NCBI GenBank assembly: GCA_021396245.1
Contig: WNYE01000038.1
Coordinates: 124,001 to 188,000 of the forward strand
Direction of reading: 5' to 3'
Source of the DNA: Sporothrix humicola
Lineage: Eukaryota; Ascomycota; Sordariomycetes; Ophiostomatales; Ophiostomataceae
Length of the DNA: 64,000 nucleotides
The position numbers and the translations under genes were made by a program. Shown here piece by piece: positions 1 through 10,864 of the stretch; the first letter of the stretch is position 1; every line of letters begins with the position of its first letter. The notes beneath the pieces are model-generated. The model worked only from the letters and a program-made list of their open reading frames with translations. It searched no databases and was not told the DNA's origin.

Positions 1-3000
1 GCGCGGTCCTTTTTGGCGTTTTGCGCGCCCAAAATCCAGGAACGTGCAATTAGCGATGCCAGTCGGGCGCTGTGTCGATTTCAGTTGGTACTTTTCACAA
101 GCAAGAGAGGAGTATGTCGGAGGAGGCTGGGGCGAGACAAGGTGCAGTTTTGCGTTGGTGTTTTGGTAGGACGAAAAGCTCGCGGAGAGCTCAAGAACGA
201 GAGTTGGGGTAGGGCATGGCACTGTAATACGAGAAGCGCGGTTAATTCGACGGGTCGTGCAGAAGGTAAAGCAAGGCCAGCTGCGGCCGGACTGGCGGCC
301 GAAAATAGCGGCCTGAGGCGACGAGTCCTTTAGACAAGGAAAATAGGAAATATTGTGCAAGATTGGATTATCGTGCCGGCCGCCGGAAAGGCCAACGAGA
401 TAAGAGAGGCCGGATGAGGACTGACCAGTCTATACCGGGTATATAGGAAGAAAGCGGGCGCAGCCGAGGGCGCGAAAAGGATCAAAAAGGAGATCGAGAG
501 AGTTTCCCGGAGAGGAGACAAGGGGGGCGAGGCTGGATATAAATATATTTTCGTGATGATTTCGAGATGCGGAGGGCACGAGGCAGCGTTCTGGAAGCCG
601 TGTCACAAGCGTTGGAAACGTGCAAGATTTTGAGGACGTGCGTGGTCGACAAGGCGGCGACGGTGGGCGGTGGGTGTGAAAAAGATATTGATAAGAGTAC
701 GTCGTAAGAATGATAAAGTTCGGAGGAAAAGGAGAAAGACTGGAGATGTCGGCCAGGTTGACGAGGGGTTGACGAGTGCAGAGTTTCCCAAATTAGACAA
801 CGATTCGAGAAGATGGCGGAATGGAAGTGGAGGGAAGGAACGACCAAGACCAAAAAAAATAAAGATAAATGGAAACGAGCAGGAACGATTGCACAAAGTA
901 AGGCGTGGGACAAGACACAACGAGCAATTGGGAAATCTTGAGGAAGGAGCCGGGGGAAGGGTGGGCAGGAGGGGGTGGATAGGAAGCAGGTACTTGGATA
1001 GGCAGGGGTGTGTGGTGTGGGCACGCGGCAAGGGCGCAGGTGGTGTTGACGAGCAGTCGGGAAAGAGGCAGACTTGCAGGACACAGGCGAACGAGACAAG
1101 GCAGGTGCAGCTTGAGGAGAAGATACGAGTACGGCAAGATGAGGAAGGAGCGACCCAGTTCAGACACGCAACAAAGACGACAGTGGGGAGCTCAGGGAGT
1201 TCTAGGAACAAGCCGTCCGCTAGGAGGAAGGCTCGGGCAGTAGTTCAAATTTCAAAGGCATGCGAGCCTGAGGATACAAATCGAGTTGCAAAAACTCACC
1301 GGAGAGCAAGAGAGAAAGGGCCGCGGATGCAAAACAAGACGACCAAACCCGGTCAAGGTGGTGTGGAGATGTGGAGCTGAGAAGCCGTGGGCTTTGCAGG
1401 AGAGATTCTGGGCAGAGCGAGGGAAGGAAGGGAGCGCTGATGCCAGAACGGGAGGGAACACAATAACAACAAAACGTGCAGATGTGATGGCTCACAGCCG
1501 TTGGTCGAGAAGAAGGCACAGAGTCATAAAAAGGGAAAGAGCGAGAAACGAAACGAAATATGCGGACTCAGCGCACACCCTTCAAAATGCCCGCCGTGCC
1601 ACATCTACCACATGCAGCAGCTCGAGGAGCCTGGACGCCTGCCGCAAGCTACGACACATATTGTGTGGGTTGCGCACCCGTGCTGCAGGTCGATAGGCCA
1701 GGCAGCAGGCAGCCAGAGGGGAGAAGGCATGAGAAGAGCGAACGCATGCGACCCTCCCTGGTGCTCTGTGCTGTGGATGTGCTGTGGGGTGGGCACACCA
1801 GGCTGAAGGTACTCCCCTCCATCGCTCCTTCTCTCACGAAACTTGACACACCGTAAAAGGCCCTTTTGGGCAACGAAGAGGACCGAGGAAAAGAACGAGG
1901 CAAGGCCGGCCGGCAGCGGTTCTTTCCCGGAGATCGGGCTTTTGTCAAACTATCTTCTCTTCTATTTTACAATTTAATATAGATTGTTTTCTCTCGTTTC
2001 CTTCTCTTCCTTTCTTTTTCCTCCTTTGCACCCCATTATGTTCGGATGACCAGTTCGCACCCCTGCCATTTCTCTCACGTCCCCTCTCGCTAGGCCGCCC
2101 AGCGCGGTCTTTTCCATTAAACACCCCCTGTCACCTTGGCCAAAATCCACTTTAGCACCAATAGACACCAATTTAGACTCGCGGCCCAGCGCGTGCTCCA
2201 CGCGTTTTGGCTTCCAGCGGCGCCCAATGAGAGCTCGGCACGCCTGCCGAAGAGTGCTCTGGGCGCCTTTTTGGTCCCTTTTGGCCCTTGTTCTCAGTCA
2301 TATTCTTTGTTCTGGCGGGCTCGAACACGTCTGAAGCACATCTGCGTTAGGCCCCGTAAACAAACAAACCGGGAGCATCTCGCAGCCGCTATTCGTCAGT
2401 TTTCAGTTTCTTCGATCCGACCGACTTACACGTCGCTTCTTTTTGAGAGGCGGTCTGGCGAATGGCAAGATACGATATCTTCGGATGGGGTATCTCTCCC
2501 CCCTTTTCTTTTCATTGTTATTGTCTCGGAAGCGCCAATCCCTTTCTTATATTCTCAAAGCTCTTTGTTCTTGACGTGTTTGTTTTGAGGCTTTTATTCT
2601 TTGCATCTACAAAAGAACCATGTCCAGGGATAAAGGGTTCTGGAGAAGACAACGAGCTGGCCGAGATGGACAGGCGACTGGAATGCTTCCATTAAAGTGA
2701 GAGGCGCTTGAGACACCAGACAAAGCCATCCCTTGCGTCTGGATCGATACGAGTATGCCATCGTTCACTACAGCACAGCTGGGAGTGTCTCACGCTTTTT
2801 TGTCTTTTTTTGCTTTTTGCCCGCCCACGCCCAAGAGACTAGCGCCGTGTGGGACGATCCTCTCCTGCCGTCCTCCCGTGCAGCAAGTGCGTTCCTTCCT
2901 TGTGCTGTGCACTGTGCAAGTGCACCGATGTCCTGTCCACGCCATCTCATCTTTTCCCGCTGTCTATCTATCTTGCACAGTATCTTCAGCATACGCCGTG

Positions 3001-3765
3001 CCTTGCGTCGTTTCTTGTGTCCTGTGGTCCTTGTCCCGTGCCCCGTTTCCCAAGATACAGTGTCAGATTGCGCATACCAGTGCTCACTGCCCAACATGCG
3101 TCGTGTTGCGTCATGGCCGTCACCAGGCTGTTCGCATCGAGTCACAGCGTGCTATGTGATGCCAAATAGCTTGAAAGCGGCCTCTACATTCGCCCGCAGA
3201 CCGTCTAAGCACTGCCCCGGACCCTGCACACGCACATAATTTAGATGCCCCGCGAGGCTGCTCACGCATGTCTGCACTTCGAACTAGAGTTAAAACGACG
3301 CACTACTGCCATGACTCTCATTGATGCCCTCGGCTGATAATCCCGGTCTGCCGAGAGACGAGGCTGCCAAAAGGCCGCGTCTTGGGACATCGGCATCCAA
3401 TCCTTTTTTTATTTCACAAGTTTTGACATCGGCCGGCTTGCAACATGTACCCAAAATTACAGAAAAATAAGATGCACGTGCTTGCACGCAAGATTGTACA
3501 ATATCCCAAAAGTATGCGCTGTATTGAGTTTGTCCACGTATATAACGTGAGGAGATGTGCCCGTTAAATAAGAGGAAATGATATAAAATATATGATGAGA
3601 AGTAGAGAAACTACATGAAAAACGCCCAAGACATGCATGCCCAGCAATGATGAGAGAAATGAACAGACGTGAAAAAAATACGCAGAAAACGTGTGAAGAA
3701 AAACCAGAAAACGCACGTGGCAGATACGCTCCAAAATGAAATGTTTGTCCTCCTCTAATTATTGC
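1..3765. other. Left intergenic region, no supported gene
   Basis: No reading frame here resembles a known protein or has plausible coding composition. From about 330 to 1500 the plus strand is strongly purine-rich, so the minus strand is pyrimidine-rich. That is the composition seen upstream of the minus-strand genes elsewhere in the window, so this may be the leader or promoter of a gene transcribed leftward with its coding region beyond base 1 (inference). From about 2000 to 3250 composition is mixed. The segment from 3500 to 3765 is AT-rich and is probably the 3' flank of the minus-strand gene that ends at 3766. Confidence 0.6.
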
Positions 3766-5850
3766 TTACACCTCACCCCAGCTGCCCATGGGGCCAGCAG
3801 ACGCAATCATCGACCCGGAACCACCAATGTCCCAATAGTGACGTGACGAGTGCCGTGACGAGATGCTGCTGCGACGAGCCGACCGCCGTGTGCTCTGGCT
3901 GGCACACGATCCGGCTGTCCCGTGACCATGGCGCATACCCAGGATCGGGCTCGATGGCGTGGCCACACCGCCTACAGTATTCATGTTACGGAACGCAGGC
4001 ATGGGAGGGCGGCGCTCGCCGGTCTGACGAGCACCGGACGTGCCACGGCCGACCAGCGGGTGATGCTGGCGAACACGGGCAACCTTGGCCGCGGCCTCCT
4101 GCGAGTTCATCATGCTGTTGAGGGACCCGCTGCCACCGCCGGCGCTGCCACTGTGGTGGTGGGAGTGAGAGTGATGGTGCAGGTGATGGCGGTGGGCGTG
4201 GTTGCTCGCCGATCCCGAGCCAGAGAAGAAGCGTGAACGCAGGTAGCGGAAGACGAGCTTGATGTCCAGATCCTGCTCCCATTCGTCCTGAGTGAAGACT
4301 TGTGCGGGCGTAGGTGTCGTCGAAGCGGAGGTGGCACCAGCGCTACCAGCAGCAGCGGGGGCAGCAGTATTATCTGCCGTCTGGCCTGGAATGTCCATGG
4401 GCCGCACCTGGTAGATAGTGGGCTTGAAACGGGGAAGGGATGCGGTTGTGCCAGTGGGTGTGATGTCGTCAACTGTCTTTTCGGCAGAAGCCTCAACCGT
4501 CTGGTGCTCACTACCCAAGACACGGGTTGTGGCCGGTGCTGCACCTTCAGGAATAACAGGCAGACCGGCGTAAGGCAGTGGCATCTGCTGGACACGGGTG
4601 AATGTCGAGAAAGCGCCAGGGTGCGAGTTGACGTGTGAGTGCACAAATAAGCCCAGCTCCTTTGCAATACGCTCAAGCATACGCAGTTGCCAAGAGGAGG
4701 CATCCTCATGGGCATCAGCATCGGTGGAGTCTATGCCAGCGGCAGCGGCTTCCAGCAAAGGATTGGATGCACGTGGTGTTGACGAGAGGTCCATCGCTTC
4801 ATCCCGCTCCTCGCCAGTGACAAGATCCTCACCAAAAAGAACAGACAAGATGCGGTCGTCAATACCCATCACCTCAAGCATAAATTTGCGCGTGATGCGC
4901 GACCACAGGCCCTCGTTCGGCTCATCGCCATCTTCCTTACGAAGCTTCATGAGACCATCATCCTCCTGGTCGTGCCAGTCGGCGCTCGTCTCGATTTGTG
5001 CGGGGGCTTCTCCAGTAATAAGGGCTTGCGCAGCGTTGGCTGCACCGCTTGCACGACTGCGTTGTGCAGAGAGTTGTGAGCCTCGCCGCCGGCGAGTTTC
5101 CTTCTGGATCTCTTCGAGCAGCACGCGGCTATGCTCCCACCGCCATGCTTCAATACGTCGTGTTCGCTCAATATCTTCTGTGAACTCGTCATCGGCCTGG
5201 AGCTGTGCTAGGTCCAACGACTCCCGCCGCCGCTTTGTGACCCGTCGAGGGTTGAACTGTTCGAATGAGTAAAGGTGCTCCTGAACAGCAGCGCTCATGC
5301 CTGTGGCATTGCCCAGGCGGAATGATCCAAGACCATCATGTGTCGGGAGGTTGACTGTTGTGGTAGCCGTGGCTGCCATGGCCTGTTGGGTCGCATGGTT
5401 CTGTGCTGTTGAGGGGCGGAAATCGGGAAGGTGGCTATCTAAACTGTCGAGCTCGGCATCGTCTTCGGCATCGGGCCGGCCATCTTCGCTCATAACAGCC
5501 TCCTCGTTGGCTGGCGAGCGTGCGGATAAGGGTATCGAGAGGTGGAGGTTTGCTGGGCGTGCATACGCTGACTGCGCGTAAGAGGATGCATAGTTGGAGG
5601 GCTCGAGACTGCGTAGGCTGCCCAGATCACTTAGTCGTGACCGGCCGGCTGTCTGTTGTGATGACTCCGGAAGCGAGTCCAGGACAGATGATGTCGTTGC
5701 CGTGTCGGCGTTGGGCGAGAAGAGAACCCATGTTTGCGAGCCCTCGAGGGCAGCGGGGAGAACGGTGGAGACGCGGTTATCGTCTCGATCTTGCGATTGT
5801 TCGCGTGGCGGCCGCTGAACGGCTTGCCGCGTGGGCTGCTGGAACGCCAT
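3766..5850 (-). CDS. Unrecognised conserved-looking, mostly disordered fungal protein (694 aa)
   Basis: This is a single uninterrupted reading frame of 694 codons starting at the ATG at 5850. I do not recognise the family. Most of the protein is low-complexity (Ser, Ala, Gly, Thr), but several patches look ordered: a charged Arg/Glu helix around residues 222-257 with the core RRIEAWRWEHSRVLLEEI; a segment near 315-345 containing LWSRITRKFMLEVMGIDDR; one near 395-440 containing QLRMLERIAKELGLFVHSH; and one near 525-545 ending in LVFRYLRSRFF. Next comes a histidine-rich stretch at about residues 549-566 (4152-4205) that could bind metal. The C-terminus is Ser/Arg-rich and ends in a short Trp-containing tail, WGEV. 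There is no transmembrane segment or catalytic motif. The alternating ordered patches suggest a regulatory or scaffold protein, which is inference only. Upstream DNA is pyrimidine-rich on the coding strand, as is usual for the leaders here. Confidence 0.8.
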   Translation of the reverse strand: MAFQQPTRQAVQRPPREQSQDRDDNRVSTVLPAALEGSQTWVLFSPNADTATTSSVLDSLPESSQQTAGRSRLSDLGSLRSLEPSNYASSYAQSAYARPANLHLSIPLSARSPANEEAVMSEDGRPDAEDDAELDSLDSHLPDFRPSTAQNHATQQAMAATATTTVNLPTHDGLGSFRLGNATGMSAAVQEHLYSFEQFNPRRVTKRRRESLDLAQLQADDEFTEDIERTRRIEAWRWEHSRVLLEEIQKETRRRRGSQLSAQRSRASGAANAAQALITGEAPAQIETSADWHDQEDDGLMKLRKEDGDEPNEGLWSRITRKFMLEVMGIDDRILSVLFGEDLVTGEERDEAMDLSSTPRASNPLLEAAAAGIDSTDADAHEDASSWQLRMLERIAKELGLFVHSHVNSHPGAFSTFTRVQQMPLPYAGLPVIPEGAAPATTRVLGSEHQTVEASAEKTVDDITPTGTTASLPRFKPTIYQVRPMDIPGQTADNTAAPAAAGSAGATSASTTPTPAQVFTQDEWEQDLDIKLVFRYLRSRFFSGSGSASNHAHRHHLHHHSHSHHHSGSAGGGSGSLNSMMNSQEAAAKVARVRQHHPLVGRGTSGARQTGERRPPMPAFRNMNTVGGVATPSSPILGMRHGHGTAGSCASQSTRRSARRSSISSRHSSRHYWDIGGSGSMIASAGPMGSWGEV

Positions 5851-8800
5851 TTTAAATGCAGCGCAGGGATGAAAGAATGATGGGAAAAATCAGATGAAAA
5901 AGAAATGCAAGAAAGAAAACGACGGCAACGCAAAAGTGCCGTCGTCGCCCACACTCGAGATCAAAAGTAAGGAAGAGGGGATAAGGCCCAGACCCTTTGT
6001 CGGTTTATCCGTAGTGATAGGGCAGATGACAAGATGGGTACGACGTATTTACGACGTATTATCGCAAAGAGGGTCCCGAAAGCGGGCGGGCTAGTGAAAG
6101 TCGGCGTGCGGACTAGGGGAAACCAAGAGGGGAATAAAGGGCAGAAGACGCGACAAGGGCGGGTTGTCAGCGGAAATTCATGGACGAGACCGAGACGAGG
6201 CGGCGATGTAGGAGATTGTTGGACGAGGCGATGTGAAGCCTTTTTGAACGACGGAAGGACAAAGTAAGTACGAGAGTATCGACGTAGATGACTTTAATCT
6301 GGTGCCACGGTGGGCGTGTAACACGTTGCGCGAAGGATTTTGTAGGCGCAGGCGAAACGAGCGATAGTAGACTGATAATAAGAGAGCGGGCCGCTTGCTG
6401 TCGACAGAATCGGCTGAGAGTCGGCTGGTTAATTAAGAATATGTCGAGAGAGAGCCGCACGAGAGCATGCGTGGTCTTGAAGCCAGAAACGTGGGATAGA
6501 AATGCCAGAAAGCGTGGCAGGTTTCGGGAGACGAGGAATGTGGGAACGTGGGAAACCGCACGCGTGCTGGTCGGGCTCGTGTGATGAGTGCAGGGCGAAG
6601 GAGGGTTGGCCGCTGCTAATAAAGACGGGGCGAGCGATAAGGCGGTACGGCCCAGCGCCGTGAGAAGAGGGTCGCGAAAGGCGTGAGGCGTGAGGCTGCA
6701 AAAGCGACGCGATGTTGACAAAAAGGGGTTTGGTGAACAGAAAGAACCAGAAGGAGCAAACGCAGCGAGAAAGAAGTGAGCAACGTTAAAGAAGGGAAGG
6801 AAGGATGAAGGAAAGAGTGACCGTTGGGACGGTTGGGGGAAGGAGGGAGGCGGGCCAAGTCCCGAGATGACAGTCGTAGTCGATCGAAAAGGTCGTTGGA
6901 CGACCAAGCCAACGTCAGAACAGCGCGCTGGCGGCAGGAGTGACAGACCAGTCTCACGCTGTATCTCACTTGTATCTCACGTATCGTACAGCGAGGGAAA
7001 GAACGACTACAAACAATTGGGCAGGCTAGAAAAGGGGGCCTGCAGGATAGGGAAGGAGAGACTGGCTGTTGGCCCGAAGTGGGCGCGGGCCAGGCCAGTT
7101 GTTGGCAGAAGGGCAGTGCGTGACCCCTGGGGCTGACCTGCAACGGCGGATGCGTGCTCTGACGCCAGAGCGTCGCATTATTGTTGTTCTGGGCTGGACG
7201 ACATCTCGAGTTACCTAAGATGCGCGCTACGGTGGTAGTGCGTCTCACACTGTACGCTGGACCGAAAGCAGCACAATTGACAAAAGGGACAAAAGAAACA
7301 AACAAAGTCAGGAAAGACGGCAAAGTTGCAAAAGTAGGGAAAGAGCGTGTGTCTGACTGTCTCCCACCCACCCTCTTTCCTTTGCTGAATGAATTACGAA
7401 TCCCTTCCTACACTTCCGAGAGTGCTCCCGACTTGGCAGGCGCAAACTGATCATCTCGCAGAGAAGCGGTGGACACTCGGAAATGCTCTGCTCTTGCTAT
7501 TCTGGATCCCGATGCCTTTGCGCATCTTGGGCTCTTCCTGTTGCTCACTGCACAACTTCCGAGCCCGGTCCTCGCATACACGTTACTACTGCATATTAGT
7601 TAAGAAACATAATGGGGATTACCTTCAATCTCACATATCCCTCGTCTTACGATGGAGAACGTCAAGGAACCGGGCTTTGGTTTTACAGTCCGCTCGTCTG
7701 ATCTTCGACTTTCGCTTCGACGCTCGCGGAAAAGCCGGGGGGTTCTCCAGCTGTTTATGGAAATTTTCTGTAATACGATCAATACTAAACAATCAGCCCA
7801 GCCCAAGTATGATTGCCATTGCTCCTTCTTGATGTAGAGAGGCTGGGTGGGCGGCGGAGGAGGTGAGATGTCGACGTGGTCAGGGCTGGGGCGCAAAGGA
7901 CCGATAGCCGTCGCTATCAAGAAGGGCGCATATGGCGACATAACTCGGGAGGCAAACCCGCCATAGCTTGCCGGAAAAACGCGCTACAAGTGCCCTAGCT
8001 GCCAGCAGACGCCAGACTATCAGTGGACAACAGGAGGCATAGTGTTTTCAGGTGAACCAAACGCAAACAAGAAGGCGCTGATAACGAAAGCTTGCCCCAC
8101 TGATCTGGTACTCGCAGTGACCACCTCCTGCTTTTATTCCGGCGCAGCCTCCCACACCTCGTCCGCGCCTGTCGTGTTCAACGACGTCACATTTGTTTCC
8201 GTGAATAGATTTCTGCAGTCTGACGGCCAGCTGAGTTTATGAATGTAAGGGACAATTAATTTCTCAGAAATATCTGGTCGACATCTACTTTTACGCAGCA
8301 AAATTACAAAACAGACTGGACCAACAATTTGCAAGATGCCTGAATGCCAACTGCCATCAAGCGCCGCCATGTTTCCCCGCAGACACCAACAACGCCACAG
8401 GGCGGGCACCAGGTCACGTTTGCATTCGTTGGGGGAGGCTAAACCAACAAAGCACGGCCTTGTCAGTCTACGACACACGCGGATGGCGGCAGGGCGGGCA
8501 AATATGGCAAGTAGGCGAACTGGTCGAGCTGGTCTCGTTCTGGTGTGCAGGTGAGGAGAAGTCCAGGGAGGAGGAAGGGATCGACATAGGCGAACATGGG
8601 AAGTGAACCAAGACTTGGAAGAGAAGAACGATACGCGCCAGTGTTGAATGTATGTCGTCGTCGTTATGTCAATGATTGCTTGGATTTACGATGTATTGCT
8701 TTGGAGGCAAGACTCGAGGTAAGCGAGGTAAGTTAATGTTGGTAGTTGTGAACGGTAGGGCTTGCATACTACATTCAAAGAGCTGCCTCTCCCAACAATT

Positions 8801-9245
8801 GTAGTCATGTGAGGCAATCATTAACAGCATATAAAAATCACTACACATCACTGGCTGACACGGCATAGGACGTCTGTTGGTTTTAAATCAGTTTATTCCT
8901 TTTTCGTCTCTTCTTAAATCTGTCTCGCGGATCCGTGACGCTGGAACTGTGTGCAACTTGCCTTTCGGCTTTCGAAGCAGACCGGTTAGACGGCGTCCTT
9001 GTACTAACGTCCCGGCAAAGCTTGCTCTCTTTTGGGTGAGAAAAGAATCCACAGCCAACCCATACGCCGGCTCCGTACGCATAAACGAGAAAAAGATATA
9101 TCAAAAAAGAAAACCACCTTGCGCCGCTCTGTGCCCGCGCGAGGGTGTTCTTGTGCCACCCTAGCATTTTATTGACCAACAGGGAAATAAAACGAAGAAA
9201 ATGCAAACAATTCAATTCAGTACACTATCAACACCATCTACCACT
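5851..9245. other. Intergenic region between the 694-aa protein gene and RPL10
   Basis: No supported gene. From 5851 to about 7400 the minus strand is pyrimidine-rich, consistent with a long leader and promoter for the minus-strand gene starting at 5850. A perfect tandem 11-mer lies at 6039-6060. From 7400 to 9200 composition is unremarkable. The last few hundred bases before 9246 should include the RPL10 3' UTR, since that gene ends at 9246 on the minus strand. Open frames here lack protein-like composition and many use non-ATG starts. Confidence 0.6.
6039..6060. repeat. Perfect tandem 11-mer TACGACGTATT x2
   Basis: Two immediately adjacent copies of TACGACGTATT at 6039-6049 and 6050-6060, about 190-210 bp upstream of the minus-strand start codon at 5850. 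The TACGACGTA core occurs again at 28221 and, inverted, at 28245 in a hairpin. It may be a promoter element of the 694-aa gene (inference). Confidence 0.6.
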
Positions 9246-10320
9246 TTATGCGGAGAAAGCGTCAGGGAACTGCTTGATGTTCGCAGCCAGGTTGCCCTTG
9301 TTGGACAGGAACTGGACGTAGGCACCGTCCACCCGGACGCGGCCGGCAGCCTTCTTCTCCTGGTACTCCTCGCGGCGGAGGGGCGTGAAGCCCCAGTTCT
9401 TGGAGATGATGATCTTCTGGCGACCGGGGAACTTGTACTGGGAGCGGCGGAGGGCCTCAAGAGCGACAGCGCGGTCTAGAAGTGGTTAGTATGAGATGCT
9501 CGTAGAACATATGGACACAATGATAGCAGGAGGGAGGCAACATACTAGAGTCACGAGTGCGGACCGACAGGATGATCTGGCCGATGTTGACACGGGCGAC
9601 AGTGCCGTTGGGCTTGCCCCAGGCACCACGCATACCGGTCTGCAGACGATCGGCACCAGCGCACGACAGCATCTTGTTGATACGGACGACGTGGTAAGGG
9701 TGGGCGCGGACGCGCAGGTGGAAACCCTCCTTGCCGGCGGTCTTGACGAGGTACTTGTTGGCGCAAATACGGGCGGCCTCGAGGGCCTCGGAGCTCAGCT
9801 GCTCATACTCGTTGGAGACGAGGTGGATGCAGAGAGGGAAGTCGTCGACGGTGGCGCGCTTGCGGCCCAGATCGAAGATGCGAATCTTGGGGTCGGGGAC
9901 ACCACGGTTGAAGCGGGACTTGGGGTACGGCTATGGAAAGAGATATGTTAGTATCCTGTTGTGACTGATATTGATGATGGTATAACAAAATGTCGCGATG
10001 CGAAAACCCTCGGGTTTGCATTTCTAATCCTTCCAAACACTTTGACATCACTGATCCCGGTCCAGGAAAAGGATCGAGGACGAGGCTGAAACGGCCAAAC
10101 CGACGACCGCTCTCCATCAAAAAGAGAGCGGGAAAGGACGATAAATCGTGCATCGTCGTCGGCCATCGCTCGTCGTTGTCGTTTTTCATCCGGGATCGCA
10201 AAGTCGATGGTTTCCTCCTCTTCCATTTCGTCGATTTCGTCATTTCCATCGCTCGTTCCTCCATCATGAACGCACCTTGTTCTTGCAGTACCGGTAGCAG
10301 CGGGCGGGACGGCGAGCCAT
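9246..10320 (-). CDS. RPL10: 60S ribosomal protein L10 (uL16)
   Basis: A component of the large ribosomal subunit; uL16 sits near the peptidyl-transferase centre and joins late in cytoplasmic 60S maturation. The start at 10320 gives MARRPARCYRYCKNK, the near-invariant N-terminus of the family. Three exons fit: 10320-10276 (15 codons), 9930-9546 and 9475-9246, with donors GTGCGT and GTATGT and acceptors ATAG and CTAG. The spliced frame encodes 219 aa, matching the usual size (about 215-221). Exon 2 carries the conserved run RAHPYHVVRINKMLSCAGAD followed by RLQTGMRGAWGKPNG. Exon 3 carries KIIISKNWGFTPL. The long first intron (345 bp) immediately after 15 codons is common in ribosomal protein genes. 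The gene is divergent from RPL30 across 544 bp, so the two ribosomal genes probably share control elements. Confidence 0.98.
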
Positions 10321-10500
10321 TGTGTCAGATGTTGTCTGGTTGTCGAAATAAGTGTTGTTGTTATGGGGTTGTCGTGGAGAGTTGACGATCGAGAGGTTCG
10401 TCCAGAGGTGTTTTTAAGAAGAAGCCAGAAAAAAGCGGCGGGCGACGAAATTTCCCTTTGGCTGGCCTAGGATTTGCCTCACTAGCTGATTTCAAAGCAA

Positions 10501-10520
10501 ATTCGGTCCAACCACCGAAT
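10501..10520. promoter_or_regulatory. Inverted repeat ATTCGGT-N6-ACCGAAT
   Basis: A perfect 7-bp inverted repeat with a 6-nt spacer. Its cores form CGG-N8-CCG, the geometry recognised by many fungal Zn(II)2Cys6 dimeric regulators. It lies in the middle of the RPL10-RPL30 intergenic region. Binding-factor identity is unknown. Confidence 0.5.
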
Positions 10521-10555
10521 GTTCCCCCATTTTCCCGACTTTTGTCAGACAGCTC

Positions 10556-10570
10556 GGCGAGTGACTCGCC
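10556..10570. promoter_or_regulatory. 15-bp palindrome GGCGAGTGACTCGCC with TGACTC core
   Basis: Perfect 7+1+7 palindrome. It contains TGACTC (10562-10567), the core of Gcn4/CPC1-type bZIP sites. It sits 235 bp from the RPL10 start and 294 bp from the RPL30 start. A role in amino-acid-responsive control of ribosomal genes would be inference. Confidence 0.5.
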
Positions 10571-10864
10571 CCTTTGTGGAAGGGGCCAATAAAAGCGGGT
10601 CCTTAGGTCTTTCTTGCCCTTTCGTGCCCTTGGGATGACTCTACGCTCTGTGCCCGGAAAAACACGTGCCCCACCTTCCCATTTACAATTTTCGCATTTT
10701 TTCCGCTCCTGCCAATTTTTTGCGCCAGACGCTAGTTAATGTGAGAGGAGAAATTTAGTAGACATCTCAAACAAAAGTTTTACTCTCCTCTCTTTTCCTC
10801 TTCTCTTTCGACATCCACGACACTTACCGACAACAATCTATACATTTCGTCGACAACCGTTGCA

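Larger units (their letters stand above)
10321..10864. promoter_or_regulatory. Bidirectional RPL10-RPL30 promoter
   Basis: This 544-bp divergent region separates two ribosomal protein genes and must contain both promoters. It has two symmetrical motifs near its middle: an inverted repeat at 10501-10520 and a 15-bp palindrome at 10556-10570, listed separately. On the RPL30 side a pyrimidine-rich stretch at about 10780-10860 (TCTCCTCTCTTTTCCTC and following) resembles the CT-rich initiator tracts found just upstream of start codons in filamentous fungi. Both genes presumably respond together to growth signals (inference). Confidence 0.75.

Noticed and set aside
670..1380. 236-codon plus-strand frame rich in Lys/Arg/Gly
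   Set aside because: It begins with a non-ATG codon and follows a purine-rich tract. Frames on the opposite strand are equally long. Composition explains the lack of stops.
2733..3239. 168-codon plus-strand frame
   Set aside because: Cys/Ser/Pro/Arg-rich with no recognisable domain. Two other frames over the same bases are almost as long, which argues against coding selection.
9970..10055. C/D-snoRNA-like motifs (TGATGA and CTGA) within the RPL10 first intron
   Set aside because: They lie on the plus strand, antisense to the host intron, the C box lacks its first purine, and the flanks do not form a terminal stem.
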